Assembly: GCA_946807835.1 (NCBI GenBank)
Contig: OX327691.1
Span: 15,923,688-15,987,687 of the forward strand
Direction: 5' to 3'
From: Ailanthus altissimus
Taxonomy: Eukaryota > Streptophyta > Magnoliopsida > Sapindales > Simaroubaceae
DNA: 64,000 nt
Below are positions 1-11,806 of this stretch, in pieces. A program made the position numbers and the translations under genes. The notes below the pieces were generated by a model. That model ran no database searches. It was not told the DNA's origin and was given only the letters and a program-made list of their open reading frames with translations. Each line of letters opens with the position of its first letter. Position 1 is the stretch's first letter.

Positions 1-771
1 GGGAGCATTAAGCATAGAGAAACATAAATGAATTAAACGAAAATATACTAAATCATCCAAACATAATACAAATTAAACTACATCAAGCCTTAGAATTCAA
101 TTTTAATCACATACAAATCCAACCATAACTAGAATTATCAAGAAATCTATAGATACAAACTTATTTAAATAATATTCAAACTAAAAATTTAAACAAAAGA
201 GAAAATATAAAGAAAAGAAAGAGAAAATCGAATTTGGGGATGTCTCTAAGGTTTCAATCCTTCAAATGTCTTCAATGATGTTCAAGAAACCTTTGAGATA
301 TTCTTTCTTCTCTTCAAATTTGAGCTCAAGTCTTGTTCTTCTTTACAATTTTTGTGCCTCTTTTTTTATAGTATAAGAAGTGGCTAAAGGATAATATTTA
401 TAAGTTTTAAATTAGGGCAAAAAATGAGGTGTTAAAATAGGTGGTGGCGCTTAGGTGCCAATTTTTAGGCCCAGACGCCAAACATTCTGCCTGATTTGGC
501 ACCTGGGCGCTGAACACTGGAGCATATTATTTACGGGGGTACTATAGTGAAGGGTACAGTAACACATGCACTGTTGATTGACACTGTTCATTGTATTGTA
601 GCATATTTGCATTTTTTACTTGTTTTCTTTGAATTTTCATTCCAAAGAGCTCCATTAGCTTGAAACCTATACAATAAAATTAATATACATAAAAATCCAT
701 ATGTTCACATTCAAAATAAGCAATTATCAAATTAAAAAGGGTATAACGTCATATATAAAATGCATTTATCA
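1..771 (-). mobile_element. LTR-like fragment (LARD/gypsy type), cut by window edge
   Basis: Read on the minus strand this begins TGATAAATG at 771 and runs off the window at 1. It shares its layout with the sequence at 1758-3009: the same TGATA(A/G)AT start, a GCGCC-rich stretch, a TATA-like site, then an AT-rich transcribed region. It therefore looks like another LTR of the same family in opposite orientation. No coding sequence is visible. The family assignment (large gypsy derivative) is inference. Confidence 0.5.
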
Positions 772-833
772 TAAGGCATAAGAGGAAAAGAAAGAAAAAG
801 AAGAAAGAGAAGCATAGAGAAGAAAAGGTGTTT

Positions 834-3800
834 CAAGTTGTGGAAATCGTGGATTGCAGGCATCAAAATGGTGAAATTTTGTCTAAAATCATCCCCGCTT
901 CCATTTTTATCGGATACGGGGCACTCGCATCGGGGAAAATGCAGGCGCGGGCATCAAAATAGTGAAACTCTACAGAAAATTATCTCCGCTTGCCCTGCTG
1001 TAGCAAGTTTTATCTGCGAGGCCTTTCAACATCAAGCAGAGTTGGCCGCACTCGCGTTGCGATGGAGAGCTTATGTCAGTACAGCCCATGAAGACCGTCC
1101 GTAGTGAATTTTTCGTGCCCACCCATAGCATTCCTCACTCCCACCGTGGATTAAATTTAGGGGCTTTGAGTTGCAAAAAACCGCGGATTCGGGCATTAAA
1201 AAAGTGAAATTTGGTCGAAATTCACTCCCGTTCGCCTCACAGAGTTGAGTTTCACCTGTGAGACCTGTTTTGCGTCTGGCTGGTACAAAATGATCATGTT
1301 TCAGCAGCGGGCTTAAGTAAATACTTCCCGTCAAGGTTGCTCAACACAAGCTTTCGACTCTTACTCCTAGAGTTCTCCGCTTCTATTTTTGTTAGGTTTA
1401 GGGCAATCAATAGGCGTGGGTATCAGAACAGTGAAAGTCAGTGAAAAATCATCGCCAATTGCCCCACTACAATCAGTTTTGTCAATGAGATCTTTCCACT
1501 TCGGGTTACACTAGCCGTGCTCCCGTTGCAACGGAGAATTGATATAAGTATAGCCCGTGAAGGCCATCGAAAGTGAATTTTTCGCCCCCGTTAATGATTG
1601 GAGTCAAGGGCTCTATGTTGCAGAACCGTGGATTCGGGCGATGAAACGGTGAAATTTAGCCAAAATTTGCCCTCGCTTGGCCCTCAGTGCCGAGTTTCAC
1701 CTACGAGGCCTTTCTGTGGTGGTCTGGCATAACCCACACTCGTATTTTGATGGTGGATGATAGATATTAATTAGGTATAATACTTCCATCTTTCAAACTT
1801 AATATTTGTTCATTTAAATTAAGATTATTTGACTTTTTTATGTGCTTTTTTGTTATTGTGTAGGTTAGAGTCAATAGAGCAAATATGGATGAGAATCTAA
1901 AGAAAACAAGGTAAAAATATCAAATTGTTATAGCACCCTACTACAATAGATTACTACAGTGACTACAGTAAGTTTTCTAAAGTGTCAAGCGCCGCAACAC
2001 CTTAGACAGTGTATTCAGTACCACGGCGCTTCATAAACAGTAAATCCTAATGTAATTTATATTTGATATTTTAACCTAAATTGAAGACATAAAACATATA
2101 AATAGTAGACCAAAAATTTTAATTCAAGAATTAAGAAGAGAGAAAAAGAACAATTTTTTAGAATAAAGAAGATTAGAAGATTGAAAACTGCAGAAAATTA
2201 GTTTTATCTCTTCAACTCTTTATCTTTCTATTTTTCTATAATTTTCATGATGTTATTCTTGATAAGCTCTAAAACTTTTTATTTCATTATAATCTAAGTT
2301 TCTATTCTATGGTTATAACTTTAAACTTGATATGTGAATGAATTCAATTTCTTTTCTTATTTTTATGAACTCAATAAAAGAATTATTCTATGTTTATTGC
2401 CTTCTAATTACTTGATCATTAATTATATTGTTGTAGGAACTGTAACGAACTTGACAAAGAAATTTAAGTGTTGGCCTTGAATAATTTGAAATATGATCAT
2501 AAGGTAACAACTATGAGTTTCATGTGGGATAGACATATATCTACATGACATATATGGTATTAATAGATTAGTTCTTAATGTATCTTATTCTTATCTAATT
2601 ACCATAGATAAATAGATAATTATTAGGGTAAGATGTAGTCACTCGACAGTCGACAGAGGCTTGTGATAATGTTAAGGATTAAGCCAACAATACATATTAA
2701 GAGATTAACTTAAGAAAAAATTAATTTGTTCAAGTAACATATCGAGGGATAGTTATAATCCTATGTTTTATCTATTATTGGTGCTTCAATCTTATTATCT
2801 TTAGTCTTTTCTATCTTTTTAATTTTTTTATTATTTAGTTTAGATTTATATCTTTTAATTTTCTTTCGTTTAAATAAAAGTAAGAAGACGCAATTTTAGT
2901 ACTTAGCATAAATAGTAACAATAATTCCTCATAAGAATAATACTCTACCCATCTTATATTACTGGTTTATAATAGCGTGCACTTGCGCTTAGTTAAAAAT
3001 CGCACATCAGCAGACTTGCGTAAATACTACCCGCGAAGGCTGCCCAGTGCAAGCTTTTGGCTATCGTTCGTGGCATTACCTGCTTCCATTTTCAACTGAT
3101 TTGGGGACTCCGCATCAGGGAAATTGGCGCAGGTACCAAAAAATTGAAATTCAGCCAAAAATTATTGCCACATGCCTCACTCCAGTGAATTTCGTCTATG
3201 AGGCCTTTTTGCATCGAGCTAAACTTGCTGCACTCGCATTGCAGTAGAGAGCTTACATAAGTACAGTCCACAAAGGTTGTCCTGAGAGAGTTCCCCCCTC
3301 CCCGTAAGGCTCATGCTCCTACGTGGAATGAATTCAGGGGCTTTGAGTTACAGAAATCACAGATTCACTCATTGAAACAATGAAATTTGGCTGAAATTTT
3401 CCCCATCTCACCCTGTATTGCTGAGTTTCACCTGCAAAACCTTTTCGCTGTGGTTCGGCGCAACCTGTGCTAGCATTTTGACTGTGAACTTATATAAATA
3501 CTACCTATGAAGGCTATCTAGCTCGAGCTTTTGGCTCTCGCTCATGGTGTTACCCGCTTTGCTTTTTGTCATATTTTGAGTGATCCACGTCAAAAAAATT
3601 GCAGGCATGAGCATTGAAACAGTGAAATTTAGCCAAAAACTATTGTCGCTTGCCCCACAGCAGCGTTTTGCATCTGCAAGGCCTTTTCGCATTGAGTCGG
3701 GGTGGCCACCCTCACATTGTAGTGGAGTGTTAGGTAAGTACAGCCCGCGAAGGCTGTCCAAAGCAAGTTTTTTGCCCCCGTTTATGGCATTCCCCGCTCC

Positions 3801-6800
3801 CACCATGCATCAGAGTCAAGGGCTCCGAATTATAGAAGCCATAAATTCAAACATCAAATTAGTAAAATTTGATAAAAATTCTCCCCCAATCGCCCCACAG
3901 AGCCAAGTTTCACCGACTAGGCCTTTCTACGGTGGTCTAGTGTGACCGCATTTACGTCTCAGTGAAGGACTTGTGTAAATATTGCCCCCAAAGGCTACCT
4001 AGAGCGAGCTTTTGGCTCCCCCTTGTGGCATTACCCGCTTCTATTTTCATCGAATTTAGGGCGATCCACGTTGGGGAAACCGTTAGTATAGGCATTGAAA
4101 TAGAGAAATTATGCCAAAAATTATTGTCGCATGCTTGTAGTAGCATTTGTCATCTACAAGGCCTTTCTGCATCGGGCCAGGCTAGCCACACTCGCGTTGC
4201 GGCAGAGAGCTTACATAAGCACAACCCTTAAAGGCCATCCTGAGTGAGTTTTTTGCCCCCACCTATGGCGTTCCCCACTTCCGCTATAGATTAGATTTAG
4301 GGGCTCTAAGTTTTGGAAACCAGCGATTTAGGAATCAAAATGGTGAAATTTGGCCGAAAATTGCCCCTACTCACCCTACAGAGCCTAGTTTCACCTGCGA
4401 CACCTTTCCACTATAGGTCGTTAGGACCTAGGCTAGTGTTTTGGAAGTGAGCTTACATAAATACTACCCGGTGCAAGATTTTGGCTCTCACTCATAGTGT
4501 CCCCCACTTCCATTTCATCAAACGCAAGGCACTTCATGGCAAGGAAACCACATGTGCAGGAATCGAAGCAGTGAAATTCGTTCGAAAATCATCGCCGCTT
4601 GCTTCACAGTAGCGAGTCTCATCTGCAAGGTCTTTTCTCATTGGGTCGAGCTAGCCACACTTGCATAGCAGTGAAGAGCTTACGTATATATAGCTCGCGA
4701 AGGCCGTCTAGAGTGCGTTTTCTGCCCTCGTCCGTGGCATTCCCCACTGTGCCATAGAGCGGAGTCAGGAACTCTGAGTTGTGGAAACCACTTATTTGGG
4801 CATTAAAACGGTAAAACTTTTGCCAAATCTTGCTCCCACCCACCCACCCCATAGAGCTAAGTTTCACCTACAATGCCTTTCAGCAAAGGGCCAGCGCAAC
4901 CCACACTTGTGTTTCGTCTGCGGGCTTGCATAAATACTGCCCATTAAGGCTGCCCAATGTAAGCTTTTGGTTCCCATTCATGGCGTTCCTCGCTACTAAT
5001 TTTGTCAGATTTGGGGGCTCCAAATTGGGAAAACTATTGGTGCGGACATTGAAACCATGAAATTCTGCCAAAAATTATCGATGTTTGCCCTGCCACAACG
5101 AGTTTCGATTGCGTTCCATTTCTGCATCAGGCTGATTTGGCCGCTCTCGCATTACAGCAGAGAGCTTACGTAGGTACAGCCAGCGAAAGCTGTCTAGAGT
5201 GAGTTTTCATCCCTACTGGTAGCAATCCATGTTCCCACCGTGGATTAGAGTTAGGGGCTCCAAGTTGCGAAAACAGCGATTCAGGCATTGAAATAGTAGA
5301 ATTTGACCGTATAGCCAAGTTTCACCTACAAATCCTTTCTCAGGTGGGCCGATGAGACCCACGCTTATGTTTCGATGACAGGCTTGCGTAAATACTACCT
5401 GTAAGGGCTGCCCAGTGAGAGCTTTTGGCTCCCGCTCATGGCGTTTCCCCTTTAATTTTTTTCAGAGTCAATGCACTCCACATCAGGGAAATTACAGGCA
5501 AGGGTATCAAAACAATGAAATTATATGAAAAATCATCGTTGCCTTCCGCGCAGCAGTGAATTTCATATGCGAGGCCTTTCCACATTGAGTTGGGCTGGTC
5601 ATGCTCACATTGCAGCAGAGAGCTTATGTAAGTACAGTTCATGAGGGCTGTCCGGAGTGAGTTTTCCGCCCGTGACTTTCCCTGTTCCCCCTTGGATTAG
5701 ATTCGGTTGCTCCGAGTTACGAAAACCATAGATTCGGGCATCAGAATAGTAAAAATTTAGCTAGCGAGGCCTTTCGGTGGTGGGCTTATGTAAGTACCAT
5801 CCATGAAAAATTGCCAATGCTTGCCCCACAACAACGAGTTTTGTCTGTGAGGCCTTTCTGCATCTGGCTGGGCTGGCCGCGCTCACGTTGCAGGGGAAAG
5901 CATATATAAGTACCATCCGTAAAGGCAGTCTGGAGCGAGTTTTCCTCCCTTCCATGTGACGTTCCTCATTTCCCCGAGGATTGGAAGCAGGGGCTTCTAG
6001 TTGCGAAAACCATGGATTCGAGCATCGAAACGGTAAAAATTGGTTGAAAACTACCCCCGCTCACCATGAAAAACTGAGTTTCATTAGCAAAACCTTTCCG
6101 CGGTGGGCTAGCGCAACCCGTCCTCGTGTTTCATTGGTAGGCTTGCGTAAATACTACGCACAAAGGCTGCTCGGTGCAAGCTTTTGGCTCCTCCTTGTAG
6201 CATTCTCTGATTCTATTTTCATCGGATTCGAGGTGCTCCGCGTTGAAGAAACCATAGGCTCGAGCATCGAAACAGTAAAATTTTGTCAAAAATTGTCACC
6301 GCTTTCCCTGCAATAGTGAGTTTTGTCTCCGAGGCCTTTTTGCATTGGGTTGGGCTAGCCGCGCTCCTGTTGCAGTGGAGAACCTTTGTAAGTACTTCTC
6401 GCAAAGGCCATCCAGAGCGAATTTTCCACTCCCATACATGGCTTTCCCCACTCATGCCGAGGAATGAATTTATGGGCTCTGATAACAAAAACAGCAGATT
6501 CAGGCATCGAAATAGTAAAATTTGGTCGAAAATTGTCCCTACTCGCCACGCATAGTTGAGTTTCACTGCGAAGCCTTTCTACAGCGGGCTTGCATGACCT
6601 GCCCTCACGTTTCGGCAGCAACTTGCATAAATATTGCCCGCGAAGGCTGTCTGGTGCAAGCTTTCGGCTCCTGCTCATGGTTCCCTACTTCCATTTTTTG
6701 TCAAATTCGGGGCATTCCGCATCAAGGAAACCATAGGTGTGGACATCAAAATAATAAAATTCTACCAAAAATCATCACCGCCTTCCTCGTAATGGAAACC
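834..6800. repeat. Satellite array, ~476 bp dimeric unit (two ~238 bp halves)
   Basis: A GC-rich tandem array stands in AT-rich surroundings. One landmark of half A (a variant of GAGCTTACGTAAGTACAG) recurs near 1071, 1541, 3253, 3731, 4211, 4680, 5166, 5624, 5902 and 6385. Most steps are 458-486 bp; one short step of 278 bp marks an internal deletion. Each unit has two diverged halves of about 238 bp, both carrying GCGAGGCCTTTC, CGCGAAGGC and CTCATGGCGTT motifs, so the array is a dimeric higher-order repeat. Copies differ mainly at CpG sites (CG to TG or CA), as expected from methylation decay. The array is interrupted at 1758-3009. Open reading frames inside it are by-products of GC content. 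Confidence 0.85.
1758..3009 (+). mobile_element. Solo-LTR-like insertion inside the satellite
   Basis: The satellite unit is cut at 1757 and resumes at 3010 in the matching place. The insert begins TGATAGATATT and ends ACATCA (TG...CA). It contains a TATAAATAG promoter-like site near 2097 and a tail with TTCCTCATAAGAATA and GTGCACTTGCG, typical of plant gypsy LTR ends. The flanks GTGGA and GCAGA could be a decayed 5 bp target duplication (3 of 5 match). No protein remnant is seen. Length is 1252 bp. Confidence 0.6.
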
Positions 6801-6891
6801 ATCAAGAAATGTGAACGGGGTCAAAGGTATAGGCAAAATAAGGATACACAATGACCATAAGGGGTTAAGCATTATGTACCACTATGTATGT

Positions 6892-9150
6892 TGTTGGGAT
6901 TTGTGCTTACGTGCCATCCCTTTTGTGTATAAATATTTATGTTTATACAATTATGATTTCAATATATCACTAATTATTTTATATACAAATATGGTAAGAT
7001 GCTTGTAACGTTTTAGACATTGTATGATCTGAAAGAGTTCAGATCTGATCTAAAGGAGTTTAGATCAGAACTAAGAGTTAGTAATGCTAAAATATATAAA
7101 TGCTAAAAGATAGCACTGATAAGAGTTATCAAGTTATAAGAGTTAGCAAAATCTAAAGAGTTAGAGCCTTGTCTGAAATGGGACAAAGACCTAAGAATAT
7201 ATTAGTAATGACGTAGTTGTAATCAGTTGCAAATGGTGCTAAGAAATGTTGTTATGCAAATATGTTCTTAAACTTAATGTTCCTGATCTATCTTCACTAA
7301 TGCGGGTCTGTTAGTGAAGACCTTAATAAATAGAGATCAGTGTATGTCTATATCTGGATAGTCCAGATGGTTAGTCTTAGCAGACCATGAGTTTAGTGGA
7401 AACTCATATAGAGATACAAGTATTCAGTAAGGACTGAATATTGAACAGACTCACAAAGATCTCCAATAGACATCCCATAAAACCGTCAATAGAGGATCTT
7501 TCGAGTTGAGTAGTATTCGTGGTCCTTAGACCTGAGTGCCACGGTGGACTTGTGAGTGATCCATCATACTTTGGTTCCACACATGTCAGATACCTTTCAT
7601 GGTCTGACCGCTGGGTGTCGCTGGGTATGGTCCGATGCTCATGGAGTCCGGTGTGTACAGCTATGGGATCCATCAACTCAATTGGGTGAGTAAAATATCC
7701 TGTAACTCTAAGATTGTATTTCAGAAAGTCTTATAGCCATAAGCAGACATATCCAAGAATTAATTTTATTCTCAGAAAAATAATATCGTAAAAGTGTTTA
7801 CGGATATTATTTATTGAAATACTAATCTAGAGATAAGTTTATGGTTGAGCACATGGAAACTTGACGGTGTTGATCTATATCTCCGCTCTTCTAGGATATT
7901 TATGATGGAAGGATTATACGAATATGTTATAACCTCAACTTGTATGGTCTAATGCGCCGTTTTGTAATATCTGTAACATGTGTGTGGGACATTGTTCACG
8001 GACGTGTGAAATAGTTTCATATGACAAATTGGGCATGGACCTAGAGAGTCTCACAATATGAAGTGTACTCGTTGTGCACTGGGGCGGCGAATTGGATTGA
8101 ACAATTAAACCAACAATTTCCAGCAAAATGAAAAATGTTTCAAGGTTCCTTTTATTATTCACTTGTCAATAATTGAAGATAAAATACATTATTGGTTTAC
8201 AAGAGTTGTTAACCAATAAGAATTTGACAAGTGACATAATCTTGCTCCATAAATAATTTACCATGTATTTACCTATTTACCTTGCTTGGTAAATACATAT
8301 ATGGTAAATGTAAATATTCAAAATAGTTTTGAATTATTAATATTTTATATATTAATCAAATTATTATTATTAATTGGAATAAGTGGCAAACACCATTTAC
8401 TAAATGATGCACTAAGGAAGTGGTAAAACCACTTAACATTGATTAAATGCCATTTACTCTCTAGAAATTAATTCAATTGGTTGAATCAAATTGGTGAGTG
8501 AAAAATATGATAGATTAATGTTTGTAATGGCAAACATGGTTAAGTGGTGGTGGAGCACTAAGAGAAATCATTCTTTGCACTTAAGAAAGAATTGAAAGAG
8601 TTCAATTTGTGAAAGATAGAGTGAAATTCGTTCTAGGAGAAAAGAGAGAGAATTGAGAGCTTTTCCTAAGTGTTTTTTTCTCAAAGTGTTGAGAGAAAAT
8701 GCAAAGGCTTACCAAGGTACAACATATAAAGTTGTAAAGAACTATAGAAAACATCTAATTCTTCTCATCTCTTGGTAGTAATCATTCATAAAGACAAATT
8801 GTTTTAAGTGTTAAAACAATCATTTGCTGGAAATTCAAGGCTGCCATTCTAGCTTCACAATCCCACCGGATTTAGTTGTGAACTAGAATTGTGCAAGAGA
8901 ACACTTCAAGGTGAGCTCAATAAATTGAAACTTGGAGTTCTTGAAGAATTGTAAAGCTACCTTCATAACCGGGTAGGTTATTTATTTGTTATTCATTTTA
9001 TATCATGCATGAAATATATATATGAGATATATATGTACTTGAATGATCATACATGCTTGAATATGTTACATATTGTTTAATATGTATGAATACTTCCGTT
9101 GCGTATTTAATTTTTGAAATTATACACATCACACACCATATCACACAACA
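6892..9150 (+). mobile_element. Solo Ty1/copia LTR, 2259 bp, with TATGT duplication
   Basis: The element starts TGTTGGGATTT and ends CACAACA, giving the inverted termini TGTTG/CAACA. It is flanked on both sides by TATGT (6887-6891 and 9151-9155). The sequence is alignable by eye along its length with the LTRs at 17960-20161 and 24246-26451 and with the inverted copy at 27717-30096. No internal domain is present, so it is a solo LTR from unequal recombination. Removing it rejoins the glucanase reading on either side. Confidence 0.9.
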
Positions 9151-9324
9151 TATGTAATGTCTTTCATAACCTCAATTATATCGCTGGCAAAATCCCCAGC
9201 TGATGGCAGGTAAAATGCCGCCAGGGCGTTGCCGTGGATGACAGTGGTCACCGGGCCTCTGGTGGGTAGCCCAATTGTATAAGTGCAATGCTAGTATTGT
9301 TCATGGCTCGAGCAACATATTGAG

Positions 9325-9989
9325 TAAGGGTGGCAATTCGTGTAAATGAATTGTATTCGTGTCGTGTCACTATAGGGTATTAACAAATTTTTGTTGTATT
9401 CGTTTACAATTTATTTATTAAACGAATCAGACACTCAAATACAAATTCGATTAGTTTAATAAACGAATTACACGACACGACACGATTAAACACGTTTAAA
9501 TAAATGAATCAAATTCAATTCGTTTACGATTCGATTTATTTATACAATTATACACGATTTAATTTGTTTACGATTCGATTCGTTTATACGATTATACACG
9601 ATTTGATTAGTTTAGAACACGTTTAAGTCACAAAATTATTATTTTTTAATTATTTTTTTTATTTTTTATTTTATAATTTTATTTTTTTATATTTAATTAA
9701 ACGTGACTTAAACGAATAGATACACGAATAGACACGAATATGATTCGTTTATTAAACATGACTTAAACGAATAGATACACGAATAGACACGAATATGATT
9801 CGTTTATTAAACGTGACTTAAACGAATAAACGAATCATATATCTCAAACACGTATTCGACACGATTAATAAATGGGTAACACGAATTCGATCCATTTATT
9901 AATCGTATTAATTTTTTCTATCTGTATTCGTTTAAAACATGTCGAATTCGTGTCAAATAATTGTGTCGTAACTCATTTTATCACCCCTA
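9325..9989. mobile_element. hAT-type MITE with 8 bp target duplication
   Basis: The 665 bp element has termini TAAGGGTGGCAA and TCACCCCTA, short inverted repeats of the TAGGGGTG type seen in plant hAT elements. It is flanked by ATATTGAG (9317-9324) and ATATTAAG (9990-9997), an 8 bp duplication with one mismatch. The interior is AT-rich and built of repeated ACGAAT/ATTCGT-like words, with no transposase. It interrupts the glucanase pseudogene between NEVVPGPYA and QYVARAMNN. Confidence 0.85.
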
Positions 9990-10316
9990 ATATTAAGCAT
10001 ATGGCCCTGGAACAACTTCATTTCGTAAAGTGATCCATTTAATGAAACATCAATTTTGTACAGGCAATATGTGTTTTAGCCCATGCATTGGCTACTTCCT
10101 GGCTTGTAGCAATGTTTTGTAACTCTACATTTCTTGGACCAATTGCGACCAACAGTCCTGATCCTCGCAATGCTTCGAGCACTTCATGATTTGGGTCGTA
10201 AAGTCTGATTGATTCTATTCCAAATTTTTAATTAAGGTTGATTACATCTGTTGGAGATGGAAGATTGTCTGCATTAACCCATATGAAACGCCGATGTGCC
10301 GGGCACCTGCAATTTG

Positions 10317-11806
10317 ACGATCAATTTTGTAAGTCTTCAAGTTGTCATTTGTTTTTTGCTTTTGGTCTAAAGATCAAAAAGAAACGAGACTTAAGACTTA
10401 CTAGCAAGGAGGAGCATGTGACTTAAGAGTATTGTTGCTTCAATAAGCATCAAGGTATTGCAGATTGGCCTCATGTTCGTCTTCATATTTCTGCTTCTTG
10501 TTTCAACCTAAGCCTAGGAGGAATCCTTGCAAATGCTATTTTTGAGAAGTGATCTCCCTTCCTTTGCATGTATGATTACACATACTCTGTAAATACTCTT
10601 TTATCCCAAGAAGCATAGAGGTTTGAGCAGATAAGATTTAATAAAAGGCTGTGCTCATTCCGACAAAAAAAATAAAATAAAATTGCACGTCTAATTATGG
10701 CAGTAACATAGATGTTTAAATTTCACATCTTAAACAAGCAATTAAGATGTAATTACTGCACCATTATTGATGTTCACACCATGGTTTAACTCATATCAGA
10801 GATGTTAATTGCTTTAATATACACCAGAATTGGAATACTTGATCAACTCGCATGCAAAGTTGGCATTTGTTGTCTAGAATGAGTTGGTGGACATGAACGG
10901 CCTGATGCCAAGGGATCATGCAGACATTATGTAAGTCAGTAATCACACAGTATTACAAAATTGGCATTTGTTGTCTAGAATGAGTTGGTGGACAACGATG
11001 TTGATGTTGTGGCGACTGATGAAACTAAATGAAACATAATTATTTTAGTAAAGTTTAATAGCGTTGTTTTCCATAATATACATAATATCACCTATTAAAT
11101 CATAAAAATTGTTCTATTACTTGTTGGTAAGAGTGTAATAATTATTGTTAAATGTTCGCATTAATTAAAATACAAATTTTATATCTGCAAGTTTGTGTTC
11201 CAAATTTTTATGAGAATGATCATGAACCCCCTCTTGGGTCTGCGTTAACTTCAAAACTAAAATGTATCGCTTGCAAATTACAATTTGAAACTTGGAACCC
11301 TGCAAGAGCATGACTGCATCTACATTAAACTAGTGGCGGATGTGGCATTTTCATAGAGCCTCTGAGATTGACACGGAATCTCCGGCGTGCAGTCAACTTG
11401 TACACCTTGCAATGTTGTAATTACTAACCAAACACCTTTTAATTCTATCGACGAGATCGAGCAGGCCAGTTATAGTTATTCTTATTAAGAGCATCAACTG
11501 CCAAGCATGACCAATTTGAAACAGAAATCTGATTGCATGTTAGGGCAAAGAAGATATGGCCCTATAAACTATAAAGAGTTGAATGATGTAGAACACATGT
11601 ACAGGCTGAAATCACTCTTCAATTAACCATCACCACACTCTACAAGAAGCGCATGAACCAGGAAGTCTACTTGAATGCTTAAGATTGTTAGTGTACACAT
11701 ACATTTACACAATACGAATTGATCCATCCGTTAAACAAGGAATATGATTCTTGCAAAGATTCTGTCTACAGTAACTTCAAGCTCTAGGCAAGTCTTGATT
11801 TATCCC
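10317..11806. other. Intergenic region, no gene recognised
   Basis: AT-rich sequence between the glucanase pseudogene and the TMEM50-type gene. A ~35 bp word containing TTGGCATTTGTTGTCTAGAA occurs twice about 102 bp apart (about 10857 and 10959). An A-rich tract at 10666-10683 follows a possible retroposon 3' end. The part close to 11806 should contain the 3' UTR of the minus-strand gene. I see no conserved coding sequence. Confidence 0.5.

Larger units (their letters stand above)
6805..10316 (-). pseudogene. Glucan endo-1,3-beta-glucosidase (GH17) pseudogene, disrupted
   Basis: Minus-strand pieces at about 9998-10316, 9156-9324 and 6805-6886 together follow the order of a plant beta-1,3-glucanase. 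First comes the mature start (IGVSYG, then NADNLPSPTDV after a lost base), then RLYDPNHEVLEALRGSGL and an NEVVPGPYA segment carrying the family acid/base Glu. VTTVIHGNALAAFYLPSAG and finally PLMVIVYPYFAY follow. A cag before the first piece looks like the usual intron acceptor of these genes. There are stop codons (for example after VINLN and before PLMV), frameshifts, and GNEV has become RNEV. Homology ends near DPVHIS where the satellite begins, so the C-terminal third is lost. A solo LTR and a hAT element sit inside it. Confidence 0.85.

Noticed and set aside
838..6854. Many open frames of 60-120 codons on both strands
   Set aside because: They lie in the GC-rich satellite, repeat with its period, differ between copies and match no family. 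They are chance frames.
10620..10683. LINE 3' end with poly-A tail
   Set aside because: An A-rich tract follows a plausible end, but no LINE coding sequence or target duplication was found.
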